A stretch of DNA of 64,000 nt from Singulisphaera sp. GP187 (lineage in GTDB: Bacteria; Planctomycetota; Planctomycetia; Gemmatales; Gemmataceae). This document shows positions 28,621 through 37,353 of the stretch, piece after piece; positions within the stretch are counted from its first letter, which is position 1; each line of letters opens with the position of its first letter. The stretch covers positions 34,705-98,704 of the forward strand of contig CAMDQN010000003.1 in NCBI GenBank assembly GCA_945905925.1, written 5' to 3'. Position numbers and translations under genes: made by a program. Below the pieces are notes generated by a model, which saw only the letters and a program-made list of their open reading frames with translations, was not told the DNA's origin and made no database searches.

Positions 28621-29841
28621 TTACACGAACAGCGCGGCTTCCGCCACAAGTCCCGGGCCGAACCCGAGCGCGACGCACGGCCGAGGGGCGTTCTCTTCGC
28701 GCAATCGCCGCAGGATGAACAGCACGGTAGGGCTGGACATGTTGCCGTATTCCGCGAACACGCTCCGCGACGGCTTGAGGGCTTCGACGGAGAGAGAGAG
28801 ACTCTCTTCGACGGCGGACACGATCTTCGGCCCGCCGGGGTGAATGGCCCAGCTCCGCACGTCCGCGAGTGACAACCCGTTGTCACCGAGCCACGCGCCG
28901 AGCCACGGCTTGAGGTGCGTGGCGATTAATCTCGGCACGCGGCGCGACAACGACATCTCGAACCCGTGATCGCCGACGGTCCAACTCATGTCCGCGACGG
29001 AATCGGGGATGAGGCACGAACCGGAGGCGGCGAGGGACCAAGGGCGCGAAAAACCCCTCCCCGCAACCCCCTCCCCTAAGAAGGGAGGGGGAGACAGACC
29101 AGAAGGAGAAGACGCTGTTGCTTCTTCTCTTGCTCCCCCTCCCTTCTTAGGGGAGGGGGTTGCGGGGAGGGGTTCTTCCGCGCACCCCACCACGGCCGCG
29201 GCTCCGTCGGCGAAGATTGCGTTCGCGATGAGTTTGTCTGCGGCGCTGCCGTAGTAGTAGTGCAGGCTGCTCAGTTCCACGGCGCACACCAGCACGCGCG
29301 CGGCCGGGTTGGAACTCGCGAACGCGTTCGCCACGCGCAGCCCGTTCAGCGCGCCGTGGCACCCCATGAACCCGACGTGCGTGCGCGCCACGGTGGGCTT
29401 CAACCCGAGACTGGTGATGAGCGCGAAGTCCACGCCCGGCGCAACGAACCCGGTACACGACACGGTGACGAGGTGGGTGAGCGACTCCGGGGCGAAGCCG
29501 GCTTCGGCCAGCGCCGACGCGGACGCCCGCAGCGCGAGCGGCCCGGCTTCCTGCGCGTAAATCTCCATCCGCTCGCCGGTGGTCGGCCCAACGCCCTCGT
29601 TCTCCGCGCTAGGCAGGAACGGCGAACCGCTGTCGGTGGTGCCGTTGAGCACGTCGCCAACGACCGGACCGCCGATCACCTGGAACCGGCGCGCGATGCC
29701 GCTGTTCGCGTAGATCGGGCCGAGCCACGTCGAAGTGCGCACGTCGGGCCCCGCGAGTACACGGGCTAGCCCCAGCCCGTCCTCAGCGGTCACGGCGTCC
29801 GGCGGGTGCGCGATGCCGAGGCCGTGAATCGCGAAGCTCAT
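28621..29841 (-). CDS. Type III polyketide synthase (chalcone/stilbene synthase family) carrying an in-frame palindromic repeat
   Basis: Catalytic Cys region VGFMGCHGALNGLRVANAF, His region WAIHPGGPKIV, Asn region FAEYGNMSSPTVLFIL. Confidence 0.92.
   Translation of the reverse strand: MSFAIHGLGIAHPPDAVTAEDGLGLARVLAGPDVRTSTWLGPIYANSGIARRFQVIGGPVVGDVLNGTTDSGSPFLPSAENEGVGPTTGERMEIYAQEAGPLALRASASALAEAGFAPESLTHLVTVSCTGFVAPGVDFALITSLGLKPTVARTHVGFMGCHGALNGLRVANAFASSNPAARVLVCAVELSSLHYYYGSAADKLIANAIFADGAAAVVGCAEEPLPATPSPKKGGGAREEATASSPSGLSPPPFLGEGVAGRGFSRPWSLAASGSCLIPDSVADMSWTVGDHGFEMSLSRRVPRLIATHLKPWLGAWLGDNGLSLADVRSWAIHPGGPKIVSAVEESLSLSVEALKPSRSVFAEYGNMSSPTVLFILRRLREENAPRPCVALGFGPGLVAEAALFV
29052..29174. 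repeat. Palindromic repeat family D, copy 2 (inside the type III PKS ORF)
   Basis: AACCCCTCCCCGCAACCCCCTCCCCTAAGAAGGGAGGGGGAG ... CTCCCCCTCCCTTCTTAGGGGAGGGGGTTGCGGGGAGGGGTT. Confidence 0.92.
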
Positions 29842-30929
29842 ACTGGCGTACCGTGAGAGCGAGAGGCGGAAGAACGGTTGAGAGCGCGAACGACCGGGCG
29901 CGAAAGTATCGGCAGCGCGGACAGCGTGCGAACCACCGCCGTCGTGAGCGTGGGCGAGCGCAGGACTCGCGACACGACCCAGCACACCCGTTGTCGCTGT
30001 CCGATCACGCGGTGGTGAGCGGATTCCCACGCGCGCCGGTGGGCATCGTCCCAGTGCTGCACGGCGCGTGCCGCGATCGGCGCGATCGTGGCGGCCGAGG
30101 CAATGGCCCACGCCATCCCCTCGCCGGTGAACGGCTCAACATAGCCCGCCGCGTCACCGATGGCGAACCACCGCTCCCCCGCAAGCGCCTTTGCGCGGCG
30201 GGTCAGTGCCGGGGTTCCTTTCCACGGGAGTTCCGCGAGACCCAGCACGCGCGGCCAACCAACTTCACCGAGAACGGCTTCCGCCGCGAGGCCGAGTCCG
30301 CCTTGCGCCTTCACAAACGCGACGTCGAACGCGGCAGCGACATCGAGCCGGCCGTCCTCGACGCGAACGAGGCCGACGTACCCGCCGCGCCCCGTTGCCA
30401 TGAAGATCGTGCCGGGGCCGAAGAACGGTGGCACGAGGTCGGCCGCAACGACGACACCCGCGCCGATGCGCGAGCCGGCTTCGGGCATCGCGTCGTTCCC
30501 GCTGAGACCGCTCGCGACGACGACGACCTTCGCGCGAACGCTCTCTTGGCCGACGAAGACTTCGCGCGTGCCCGCGTTCGGTTCGCCGAGTTTCGCGGTG
30601 ACACCTTCGCGCAACTGCACACCGCATTTCACGGCTTCGCACACGAGTGCCGCGTCGAACGCTTCGCGCGACAGCGACACGCCACCGGGTAACTTCACCG
30701 AGGCCGCGTGCCGACCAGCACCGATGCGCACGTCGCGGAGTTGGACGCCGTTTGCCAGAACGTGACTAAGACCAAGACGCCGGAGTGACTCGCCCGCAGC
30801 GCCGTTGACGCAGCACCCGCACACCTTCGGACGCGGAAAGTGCGACTTATCCACGAGCAGCACGGAACACCCGCGGCGGGCCAGTTCGCGCGCCGCGACC
30901 GCGCCCGCGGGACCGGCACCGATCACCAC
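29838..30929 (-). CDS. FAD-dependent oxidoreductase (geranylgeranyl reductase/halogenase-like family) in the type III PKS cluster; start codon uncertain
   Basis: YDAVVIGAGPAGAVAARELARRGCSVLLVDKSHFPRPKVCGCCVN; GDAAGYVEPFTGEGMAWAI. Stop overlaps the PKS start as ATGA. No ATG upstream in frame after the repeat; GTG at 30929 is the likely start. Confidence 0.85.
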   Translation of the reverse strand: MVIGAGPAGAVAARELARRGCSVLLVDKSHFPRPKVCGCCVNGAAGESLRRLGLSHVLANGVQLRDVRIGAGRHAASVKLPGGVSLSREAFDAALVCEAVKCGVQLREGVTAKLGEPNAGTREVFVGQESVRAKVVVVASGLSGNDAMPEAGSRIGAGVVVAADLVPPFFGPGTIFMATGRGGYVGLVRVEDGRLDVAAAFDVAFVKAQGGLGLAAEAVLGEVGWPRVLGLAELPWKGTPALTRRAKALAGERWFAIGDAAGYVEPFTGEGMAWAIASAATIAPIAARAVQHWDDAHRRAWESAHHRVIGQRQRVCWVVSRVLRSPTLTTAVVRTLSALPILSRPVVRALNRSSASRSHGTPV

Positions 30930-30939
30930 CGCGTCGTAG

Positions 30940-31073
30940 AACCCCTCCCCAACCCCTCCCCTAAGAAGGGAGGGGCTTAAAACCGAAGACGCGCCGGCAG
31001 AAGCCGCGGGCGCGAGCGAGCCGGCTCTTTCTCCCCCTCCCTTCTTAGGGGAGGGGGTTGGGGGGAGGGGTTG
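30940..31073. repeat. Palindromic repeat family D, copy 3 (between methyltransferase and oxidoreductase)
   Basis: ACCCCTCCCCAACCCCTCCCCTAAGAAGGGAGGGG ... CCCCCTCCCTTCTTAGGGGAGGGGGTTGGGGGGAGGGGT. Confidence 0.9.
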
Positions 31074-31075
31074 GT

Positions 31076-31774
31076 TCACGAGCGGTTCCAGGTGAGTAAA
31101 AAGCGACTCGGGAACTTCCCCCGCACGGTCGCGCCGCTCAGTCCGGCGCGTTCGGCGAGTGCGAGTGCTTCCGCTGGTGTGAACGCCGAGCGCACGGACG
31201 CGGGGCCGTCGAACCACACCACACGCGAGCGTGTCAGCAGGCGGCACGCGAACCACACCGCACAGTAGTTGAACCGCGACCGCACGAGGTCGTTTACCAG
31301 GATCATTCGGCCCGCGGAACGCTCCATGTTCGAGAAGAGCGAGACCGCTTCGGCTTCGTTCAGGTGATGCAGGAAGAGCGAACACGTGACCACGTCGAAG
31401 CCGGTCGGCAACGGATCGTGTAGTGCGTCGTGAACGAAGAATCGCACAGCGGAGGGTTGTCGCGAAGCCTCTTCGATCGCGGTCGCGCTCAGGTCGCACC
31501 CGGACACTTCGAGCGCGACTCCGGCGTGCTCGGCGTGGGCGAGCAACTTCCGTGGCACGTCGCCGCTGCCGGTCGCCACGTCCAGCACCTTCACGGTTCG
31601 CTGAAGTTGGCGCGACAGTTTCGCGATCGCGGGCCACAGCACGCCGACGCTGTTGCTGAAGCGGTTCAGGCGCGCCAGACCCGTGAGCGCGCGCCGGTGT
31701 TCCGCCGGGTCGATAGCGGGATCGTCCATGAGTTCGGGGATGCGGTCGCGCGTGCGCAGACCAGCGAGCAACAT
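31076..31774 (-). CDS. Class I SAM-dependent methyltransferase of the type III PKS cluster
   Basis: VKVLDVATGSGDVPRKLLAHA (motif I), SGCDLSATAIEEA, FDVVTCSLFLHHLNEAEAVSLFSNMERSA. Confidence 0.88.
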   Translation of the reverse strand: MLLAGLRTRDRIPELMDDPAIDPAEHRRALTGLARLNRFSNSVGVLWPAIAKLSRQLQRTVKVLDVATGSGDVPRKLLAHAEHAGVALEVSGCDLSATAIEEASRQPSAVRFFVHDALHDPLPTGFDVVTCSLFLHHLNEAEAVSLFSNMERSAGRMILVNDLVRSRFNYCAVWFACRLLTRSRVVWFDGPASVRSAFTPAEALALAERAGLSGATVRGKFPSRFLLTWNRS

Positions 31775-31850
31775 CGCGGCTCCGGGTGCGGGCCTGGGTA
31801 TTGTAAGGCTTGGGAATGTCGGTCGCCCGAAGAGACCACCGCAAACGCGA

Positions 31851-31878
31851 CGAGCCGCGGGGCATTCCCCGCGGCTCG
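31851..31878. terminator. Strong GC hairpin downstream of DUF1501 gene (possible terminator on the minus strand)
   Basis: CGAGCCGCGGGG-catt-CCCCGCGGCTCG, about 22 nt after the stop of the 31900-33168 gene; no clear U-tract. Confidence 0.5.
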
Positions 31879-31899
31879 CTGTGTTATCCGGTTCGCGAA

Positions 31900-33168
31900 T
31901 CAGGAGAACAGTTCGTCCACCGGCTTGCCGTTATCGACCAGCTTCATCGGGCGCTGAAGCGGTGTCATCACTTCCTTGTTCGGGTCGATGCCCAGCGCGT
32001 GGCAGATCGACGCGTGCAGGTGCGTGACCTTCACCGGGCGATCCTTCGGCTGCATCGCGTCCTCGTCGGACGAGCCGATGACCTGACCGCCCTTCACGCC
32101 GCCGCCCGCGAACAAGCAACTGAACACGCCTGGGTGGTGATCGCGGCCCATCGTCATGTTGATCTTCGGCGTGCGTCCGAACTCGCTCAACATCACGATC
32201 ATCGTCTTCTTGAGCAGCCCGGACTGTGCGAGGTCTTCGATCAGCGAGGCGAGCGCCGGGTCCATCACGTCGCCGTGGTCGCGCATCGCGGGAAACGCGT
32301 TGGCGTGAACGTCGAACCCGCCGCGGTTCACCTGAACGAACCGCACGCCCTTTTCGACGAGCCGGCGCGCGAGCAGGGCAGAACGCCCGAACTCGGTGTC
32401 ACCGTACCGTTCCAGAACTTCGGGCTTCTCCTTCCGCACCTCGAACGCTTCCAGCGCCGGGCTGCGCATGAGCCGCACGGCGTCCGTGAGGGCCGTTTGC
32501 GCGCCGCTCACTTCTTCGCCCGGCAGGTCGCCAGCCTGCTTGTCGTTCATCTTCTTGAGGATGTCGAGCCGCTTGTTGCCGCGTGTGTCGCCGATCCCCG
32601 ACGGGAACGCGAGGTACGGGTCTTTCTCGCCCGGCCGACCGACGAAGTACGCTTCGCACTTCTGGCCGAGGTAGCCGGCCTTCGGGGCCAAGCCGCCGAC
32701 CGTGACGTAAGCCGGCAGATCACCCATCGCCTTCTTTTCGCTGACCACCACCGAGCCGATGCCGGGGTGCTGGAGGTTCGCGCTCTGGCCGTAGCTGGTC
32801 TGGAGCTGGTAGGTCGCGCGGCCGTGGTCGCCGTTCTGACCCGCGATGCTGCGGATCAGCGCGATGTGCTTCATCTGTTTGGCGAGTTGCGGGAAGATCT
32901 CGGAAATCTGGATGCCCGCGACGCTGGTCTTGATCGGTTCGAGGTCGCCCTGCACGTCGCGGCCCGGCTTGGGGTCGAACGTGTCGATGTGGCTCATGCC
33001 GCCACCGTTCCAGAACAGGATGACGTGTTCGGCGGTGGCCTTGCGGTCCTCGCCGGCGCGGGCGACGAGCGTCCGCACGTTCATGCCGAGGAACGTGCCG
33101 GCCGCGGCGCCGACGAACATTCGTCGGCTCAGGCGGTAGCCACTGCAGGCGGTCGATTCGGTTCGCAT
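31900..33168 (-). CDS. DUF1501 protein, Tat-type leader
   Basis: SRRMFVGAAAGTFLGMNV; HVILFWNGGGMSHIDTFDPKPG; MIVMLSEFGRTPKINMTMGRDHHPGVFSCLFAGGGVKGGQVIGSSDE. Confidence 0.9.
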   Translation of the reverse strand: MRTESTACSGYRLSRRMFVGAAAGTFLGMNVRTLVARAGEDRKATAEHVILFWNGGGMSHIDTFDPKPGRDVQGDLEPIKTSVAGIQISEIFPQLAKQMKHIALIRSIAGQNGDHGRATYQLQTSYGQSANLQHPGIGSVVVSEKKAMGDLPAYVTVGGLAPKAGYLGQKCEAYFVGRPGEKDPYLAFPSGIGDTRGNKRLDILKKMNDKQAGDLPGEEVSGAQTALTDAVRLMRSPALEAFEVRKEKPEVLERYGDTEFGRSALLARRLVEKGVRFVQVNRGGFDVHANAFPAMRDHGDVMDPALASLIEDLAQSGLLKKTMIVMLSEFGRTPKINMTMGRDHHPGVFSCLFAGGGVKGGQVIGSSDEDAMQPKDRPVKVTHLHASICHALGIDPNKEVMTPLQRPMKLVDNGKPVDELFS

Positions 33169-33218
33169 GGTCGTGTTCCTTACTGTGAGTTTAGGGGCGT
33201 GTAGTTGTTCGGAATAAG

Positions 33219-33240
33219 CCGCCCCATTTCAATGGGGCGG
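33219..33240. repeat. Hairpin in the gap between the DUF1549/DUF1553 and DUF1501 genes
   Basis: CCGCCCCATT-tc-AATGGGGCGG, 10-bp perfect stem. Confidence 0.6.
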
Positions 33241-33252
33241 CCGGGTATTACA

Positions 33253-35400
33253 TCAGGGAATGAACCGGAACTCGTTGCTGTTGAACAGTGCCCAGCGGAG
33301 GTCGGCCAGACCGTCGGCCGGCGTCGCGGCGTCCTTGATGATCGTCCTGGCGAAGGTCAACTCTTCGGCGGTCGGTTCGCGAGTCAGGGCTTCGCGATAC
33401 ACCAATTTGACGGCCGCGTCCACATCGGCCTTCGGCCCGGTGATGAGCGCGGCGACCGGCTCCAACTGCCCGATACGGGCCGCTTCGTTGGTGAGCTTCC
33501 CGTTGAGCATCATCAACGCCTGGCGCATCGATGGGCTGTGGTCGCGGCGCTCGTCAAGCGAACCGCGATCGGTCTGCCCGAACACGCGCAGGAAGTGCCC
33601 CGTCGGTGCCGGGCTGGCCATCCGCATCGAACTCGTGAACCGTGGGTTGTCGTCCACGAGGGTCTTGATTTCCTTCGTGATGTACCGCACGCGGGTTCCG
33701 GGCGGCATGGTGCCGCTCTTCATCATCATCTCGGCTTCGAGTTCCTCAGGAGATTTCGCGTTCATCTTCTCCAGTTCGAGAACGTCCTTCTTCTTGAGCG
33801 CGTCCTTGAAGTCCACCTCGATCCCCTTTTCGAGATCGTAAGCGCCGGCGGTCATCTTCGGCGCGCCGGGCATGGCGGGCATCTTGTCGCCACCGAGCTT
33901 CGGCGGCTTGATGCTCGGCTTCGTCGGGTCTTCCTTCACCGCGACCGCGACCTGCTGGTAGGTCACGACCGTGACGACGTTCTCGCCCGGCCGGTGCTTC
34001 GGCGTGAACAGGTGGCCCGCTTGCACGATGCTGTCGAAGATCGCTTCGCTCCCCATGCGGCGCACGGGTGTGGCGGTGAACGCTTTCTCCGCCGCGAGGC
34101 GATCCGTGGCTGGCACGGTGCCTGAGAGGTGGCCGCGACGGTATGCGTCGGTGCGCACGATCGTGGACACGAGGAATCGGAAGTCGAAGCCGCTCGCGAC
34201 GAACTCGTCGGCGAGGTAGTCGAGCGTTTTCGGGTGGCTGGCGGGGTTGTCGCCGCGGAAGTCGTCGATCGGGTTCACGAACCCACGACCGACCAGTTCG
34301 GCCCACACGCGGTTCACGAACGACTGCGAGTACAGCCGGTTCCGCGGGTCCGTGACGGACTCGGCCAGTTGCCGGCGCAGTTCGCTGGCCTTGTACAAAT
34401 CGCCTTCGAGGTCGAGCTTCTTGAGCGCGGCCTTGATCTCGGCGGAGACGCCCGCGAGGTCGTCCTTCTTGGTGCCGGTGGCGGGTCCGTCAAGGATATC
34501 GTCGATGTTCGTACCCTTCGCGGCGGCCTTCGCCTTCGCTTCGGCGGCCTGGTGGTCTCGCAGCGCCTTGAATCGCGCGAGTTGCTTGCTCGGGCCGTCG
34601 GTTTCGGCGAGGTCAAACGGGAACTTCGCCTTCACCGCGGTGCGGGCCTTCGGTTCGCCCTTGCCTTCCGGCGGCCACATGATGAGCGACGCGGCGCGCT
34701 CGTTCAGGAAGATGCCGAGGATCTGCATCTTCACGCGGTGCTCGACGCGCTGGGTCTTCCCGAAGAACGCGGCGAGGTCGTAGAAGTCCTTCTGGCTCCA
34801 CACGTCGAACGGGTGGTTGTGGCACTGAGCGCACGAGATGCGGACGCCCATGAACACCTGCGACACGATGCCGGTGAGGGCATACGGGTCAGCGTCGTCA
34901 CCGAGGATGAACCCGGTTTCCGGCTGGCTGCCGGCGCGACCGGAAGCCGAGAGCAGTTTGCGGGTGAGGACGTCGTAGGGTTCGTTCGTGCGCACCGCGT
35001 TGTGGACGAACGCCTGCAGCGCCGGCCCGCCGTCGGAGCCGTAGCGCACGCGGAACAGGTCGCTGTAGAAGATCGCCCAACGGTCGGCGTACTGGTCGCG
35101 GCCCATGAAGTCCTCGATGGCCTTCGTGCGGCGCTCTTCCGCGGGCCACGCCATGAACTTCTTGATTTCGGCTTCGGTCGGAATGCGCCCGTTCAGGTCG
35201 ATGGAGATTCGGCGCAGGAACGCGAGGTCATCGACCACGGGGGCTTCCCTTGTCTTGGGGCCGCCTGCGTTCTCTTGTACGAGTAGTTTGTCGATGGCTC
35301 GTGCCGTCACCACCGGATCGGCGGTTGGCGGTGCAGCCCCGGCCGTCGCTGCGCAAAGTGCGAGCGCCGAAACCGAAAGCAGGTACAGGCGAACTTTCAC
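33253..35400 (-). CDS. DUF1549/DUF1553 protein with one CxxCH motif
   Basis: DDLAFLRRISIDLNGRIPTEAEIKKFM (DUF1549), ISCAQCHNHPFDVWSQKDFYDLAAFFG, QSFVNRVWAELVGRGFVNPIDDFRGDNPASHPKTLDYLADEFVASGFD (DUF1553). GTG start preceded by GAGGAGGGG. Confidence 0.9.
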   Translation of the reverse strand: MKVRLYLLSVSALALCAATAGAAPPTADPVVTARAIDKLLVQENAGGPKTREAPVVDDLAFLRRISIDLNGRIPTEAEIKKFMAWPAEERRTKAIEDFMGRDQYADRWAIFYSDLFRVRYGSDGGPALQAFVHNAVRTNEPYDVLTRKLLSASGRAGSQPETGFILGDDADPYALTGIVSQVFMGVRISCAQCHNHPFDVWSQKDFYDLAAFFGKTQRVEHRVKMQILGIFLNERAASLIMWPPEGKGEPKARTAVKAKFPFDLAETDGPSKQLARFKALRDHQAAEAKAKAAAKGTNIDDILDGPATGTKKDDLAGVSAEIKAALKKLDLEGDLYKASELRRQLAESVTDPRNRLYSQSFVNRVWAELVGRGFVNPIDDFRGDNPASHPKTLDYLADEFVASGFDFRFLVSTIVRTDAYRRGHLSGTVPATDRLAAEKAFTATPVRRMGSEAIFDSIVQAGHLFTPKHRPGENVVTVVTYQQVAVAVKEDPTKPSIKPPKLGGDKMPAMPGAPKMTAGAYDLEKGIEVDFKDALKKKDVLELEKMNAKSPEELEAEMMMKSGTMPPGTRVRYITKEIKTLVDDNPRFTSSMRMASPAPTGHFLRVFGQTDRGSLDERRDHSPSMRQALMMLNGKLTNEAARIGQLEPVAALITGPKADVDAAVKLVYREALTREPTAEELTFARTIIKDAATPADGLADLRWALFNSNEFRFIP

Positions 35401-35466
35401 GCGTCCCCTCCTCGCCAAAGAACGCCCCATTCGGTGGGGCAGGTTGCGATTCCCTTGAACGCGACG

Positions 35467-35874
35467 CTATTGCGGCCGTTCGTCTTCGATCACATGCACC
35501 ATCTCGCCGCCTGCCTCGCTGACCTTCGCAATGAGGTCTTCAAACGTGGCGGCCAGTGTGTCTTTGTGAATCTTCAGGAGTACGGTTCGCTCGCCGGGTG
35601 GTGAGTCGCCGAGTTCGGTCGCGACGAGCGCGGTCAGGTTCATCAACCCGACCTGTTTGCCGTTCAAATATACCTTACTGTCCACGTCCACTGTAAGAGA
35701 AACTCGTGCTTTCACGACCGGTTTGGCGCCGGTGGCCTGGGCCGGTTCCCACTGAATCTGACTCTCGTCCTGCATCTTCGCGAGGATCAGGAAGAACAAA
35801 ACGAGGTTGAACACGATGTCGGCCATCGACACGAACGGGGGAACGATCTCCAGTTTTCGCCGCTTGAACTTCAT
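35467..35874 (-). CDS. ExbD/TolR-family biopolymer transport protein (second copy)
   Basis: PFVSMADIVFNLVLFFLILAKMQ near the N-terminus, then VSLTVDVDSKVYLNGKQV; 135 aa. Confidence 0.85.
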   Translation of the reverse strand: MKFKRRKLEIVPPFVSMADIVFNLVLFFLILAKMQDESQIQWEPAQATGAKPVVKARVSLTVDVDSKVYLNGKQVGLMNLTALVATELGDSPPGERTVLLKIHKDTLAATFEDLIAKVSEAGGEMVHVIEDERPQ

Positions 35875-35878
35875 CTAA

Positions 35879-36009
35879 GAACCTCTCCCCCCAACCCCCT
35901 CCCCTAAGAAGGGAGGGGGCTTCAGACCTTCGAGCGTCGCAAACGTCTCCGAGCCGTTTTGGTTTAAAGCCCCCTCCCTTCTGAGGGGAGGGGGTTGGGG
36001 GGAGAGGTC
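35879..36009. repeat. Palindromic repeat family D, copy 4 (between the two exbD-like genes)
   Basis: AACCTCTCCCCCCAACCCCCTCCCCTAAGAAGGGAGGGGGC ... GCCCCCTCCCTTCTGAGGGGAGGGGGTTGGGGGGAGAGGT. Confidence 0.92.
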
Positions 36010-36019
36010 TGCCCCTCCC

Positions 36020-36448
36020 TCACTTCACCACAACGTCCTTATCGACTTCCACCTGAAGCGCCACCACCCCGCCGGCTTCCTCGATCGCGCCAGTGACACG
36101 AATCCACATGCTGTATGGCGTGTCCTTCGCACTCTTGACCTCGACGATCTTGTCTTCGGGGCGTGTCTTGTTCGCGAGCAGCACCACGAGTTTGGTCTTG
36201 AGCTGCGCCAGCGGAACATCCGCCCCGTTCAGCGAAACCGCAGTCCGCGTGATCAACACCTCGACATTTTGCGGCTTCACCTCGTTCGGCTTGTTCTCGC
36301 TTTGGGTACTCGGCACCTGTTGCGGCTTGCCTTTTTGTTCCTGCACGCTCGACGCACACACCACGAAGAAAATCAACAGGTTGAATGCGAGGTCGGTGAG
36401 GAGGTTCATCACCCAGGCCGCGTGCGACCCGCCCGGTGCGGCGGCCAT
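36020..36448 (-). CDS. ExbD/TolR-family biopolymer transport protein (first copy)
   Basis: WVMNLLTDLAFNLLIFFVVCASS transmembrane segment, then VEVLITRTAVSLNGADVPLAQLKTKLVVLLANK. Confidence 0.85.
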   Translation of the reverse strand: MAAAPGGSHAAWVMNLLTDLAFNLLIFFVVCASSVQEQKGKPQQVPSTQSENKPNEVKPQNVEVLITRTAVSLNGADVPLAQLKTKLVVLLANKTRPEDKIVEVKSAKDTPYSMWIRVTGAIEEAGGVVALQVEVDKDVVVK

Positions 36449-37239
36449 CAGTTCGGCCCCCCTCTCACGTTCGGGAGTGCGGGGTTCAAGATTGGGTTCG
36501 GGACCGGCGCCGCGACCGCGTCTGGAACCAGGGCCAGGCGCAGCACCAGCGCCTCGACCAACTGCGACGCGGTCTCTTCCGCTTCGAGAATGCGCGCGCT
36601 CACGACCGACATGAAGTAGTTGAAGAACATATACGCGGGGATACCGACCATCAGCCCCCAGACCGTGACGATGAGCTTCACCTGGATGCCTGCGGCGGCC
36701 TTCTTGATGATGTTATCTTCGGGCTTCATCTCGGTGATGCCCTGGAACATAAGCACCATCCCGACGACCGTGCCGAGCGAGCCGAGCATCGGCGCCACGC
36801 TCGCGACGGTGGACAGGATCGGCAGGTTCTTCTCCAGTGCCGCGCTGATGTGGGAACTGTAATCCTCCATCGCCTTGACCACTTGCTCTTCGATCTTCGT
36901 CGGGTCGTAGTTCAGTCGGCGGAGCAGATTGTAGCGGTGGATGCCGACGGCAAGGATCGCGGGGACCGGACCGTGCGACCGCGCACACAGACTAACGGCT
37001 TCCTCGACCTTGTCTTGATGGAGCAGGTCGAGAACCTGGCGGCGCAGCGCTTCGGCGTCGATGGCGATGAGGTGCAGTGCGCGGAACCGTTCGATGACGA
37101 CGCCCGTGGCGATGACCGCCAACAAGAGGATCGGCCACATAAACGGGCCGCCCGCGTCCATGTAGCCCAAAGCCCCGTATTCCCACCAATTCTTGACGGC
37201 GGGTGCGTTCTGGGCGGTTTCTGCGAACAACGTCAGCAT
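36448..37239 (-). CDS. MotA/TolQ/ExbB proton channel family protein
   Basis: GGPFMWPILLLAVIATGVVIERF; LPILSTVASVAPMLGSLGTVVGMVLMFQGI; overlaps the exbD start. Confidence 0.92.
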   Translation of the reverse strand: MLTLFAETAQNAPAVKNWWEYGALGYMDAGGPFMWPILLLAVIATGVVIERFRALHLIAIDAEALRRQVLDLLHQDKVEEAVSLCARSHGPVPAILAVGIHRYNLLRRLNYDPTKIEEQVVKAMEDYSSHISAALEKNLPILSTVASVAPMLGSLGTVVGMVLMFQGITEMKPEDNIIKKAAAGIQVKLIVTVWGLMVGIPAYMFFNYFMSVVSARILEAEETASQLVEALVLRLALVPDAVAAPVPNPILNPALPNVRGGPN

Positions 37240-37250
37240 GTCGGAAATCG

Positions 37251-37286
37251 TGTTTAGTGTTTAGTGTTTAGTGTTTGGTGTTTGAT
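37251..37286. repeat. Short tandem repeat of (TTTAGTG)n type, with an inverse-complement-like tract TAAACACAAAACACAAAACACC near 37328-37350
   Basis: TGTTTAGTGTTTAGTGTTTAGTGTTTGGTGTTTGATG in the gap before the ExbB gene. Confidence 0.7.
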
Positions 37287-37353
37287 GTTCCGCATTAGCC
37301 AGTCCTCTCGCATCGAGATTGCGCCGTGCTAAACACAAAACACAAAACACCAT

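Noticed and set aside
29838-31865. 675-aa continuous ORF fusing methyltransferase region and oxidoreductase
   Set aside because: The N-terminal 300 codons are an out-of-frame reading of the methyltransferase gene (31076-31774); the real oxidoreductase begins after the family D repeat.
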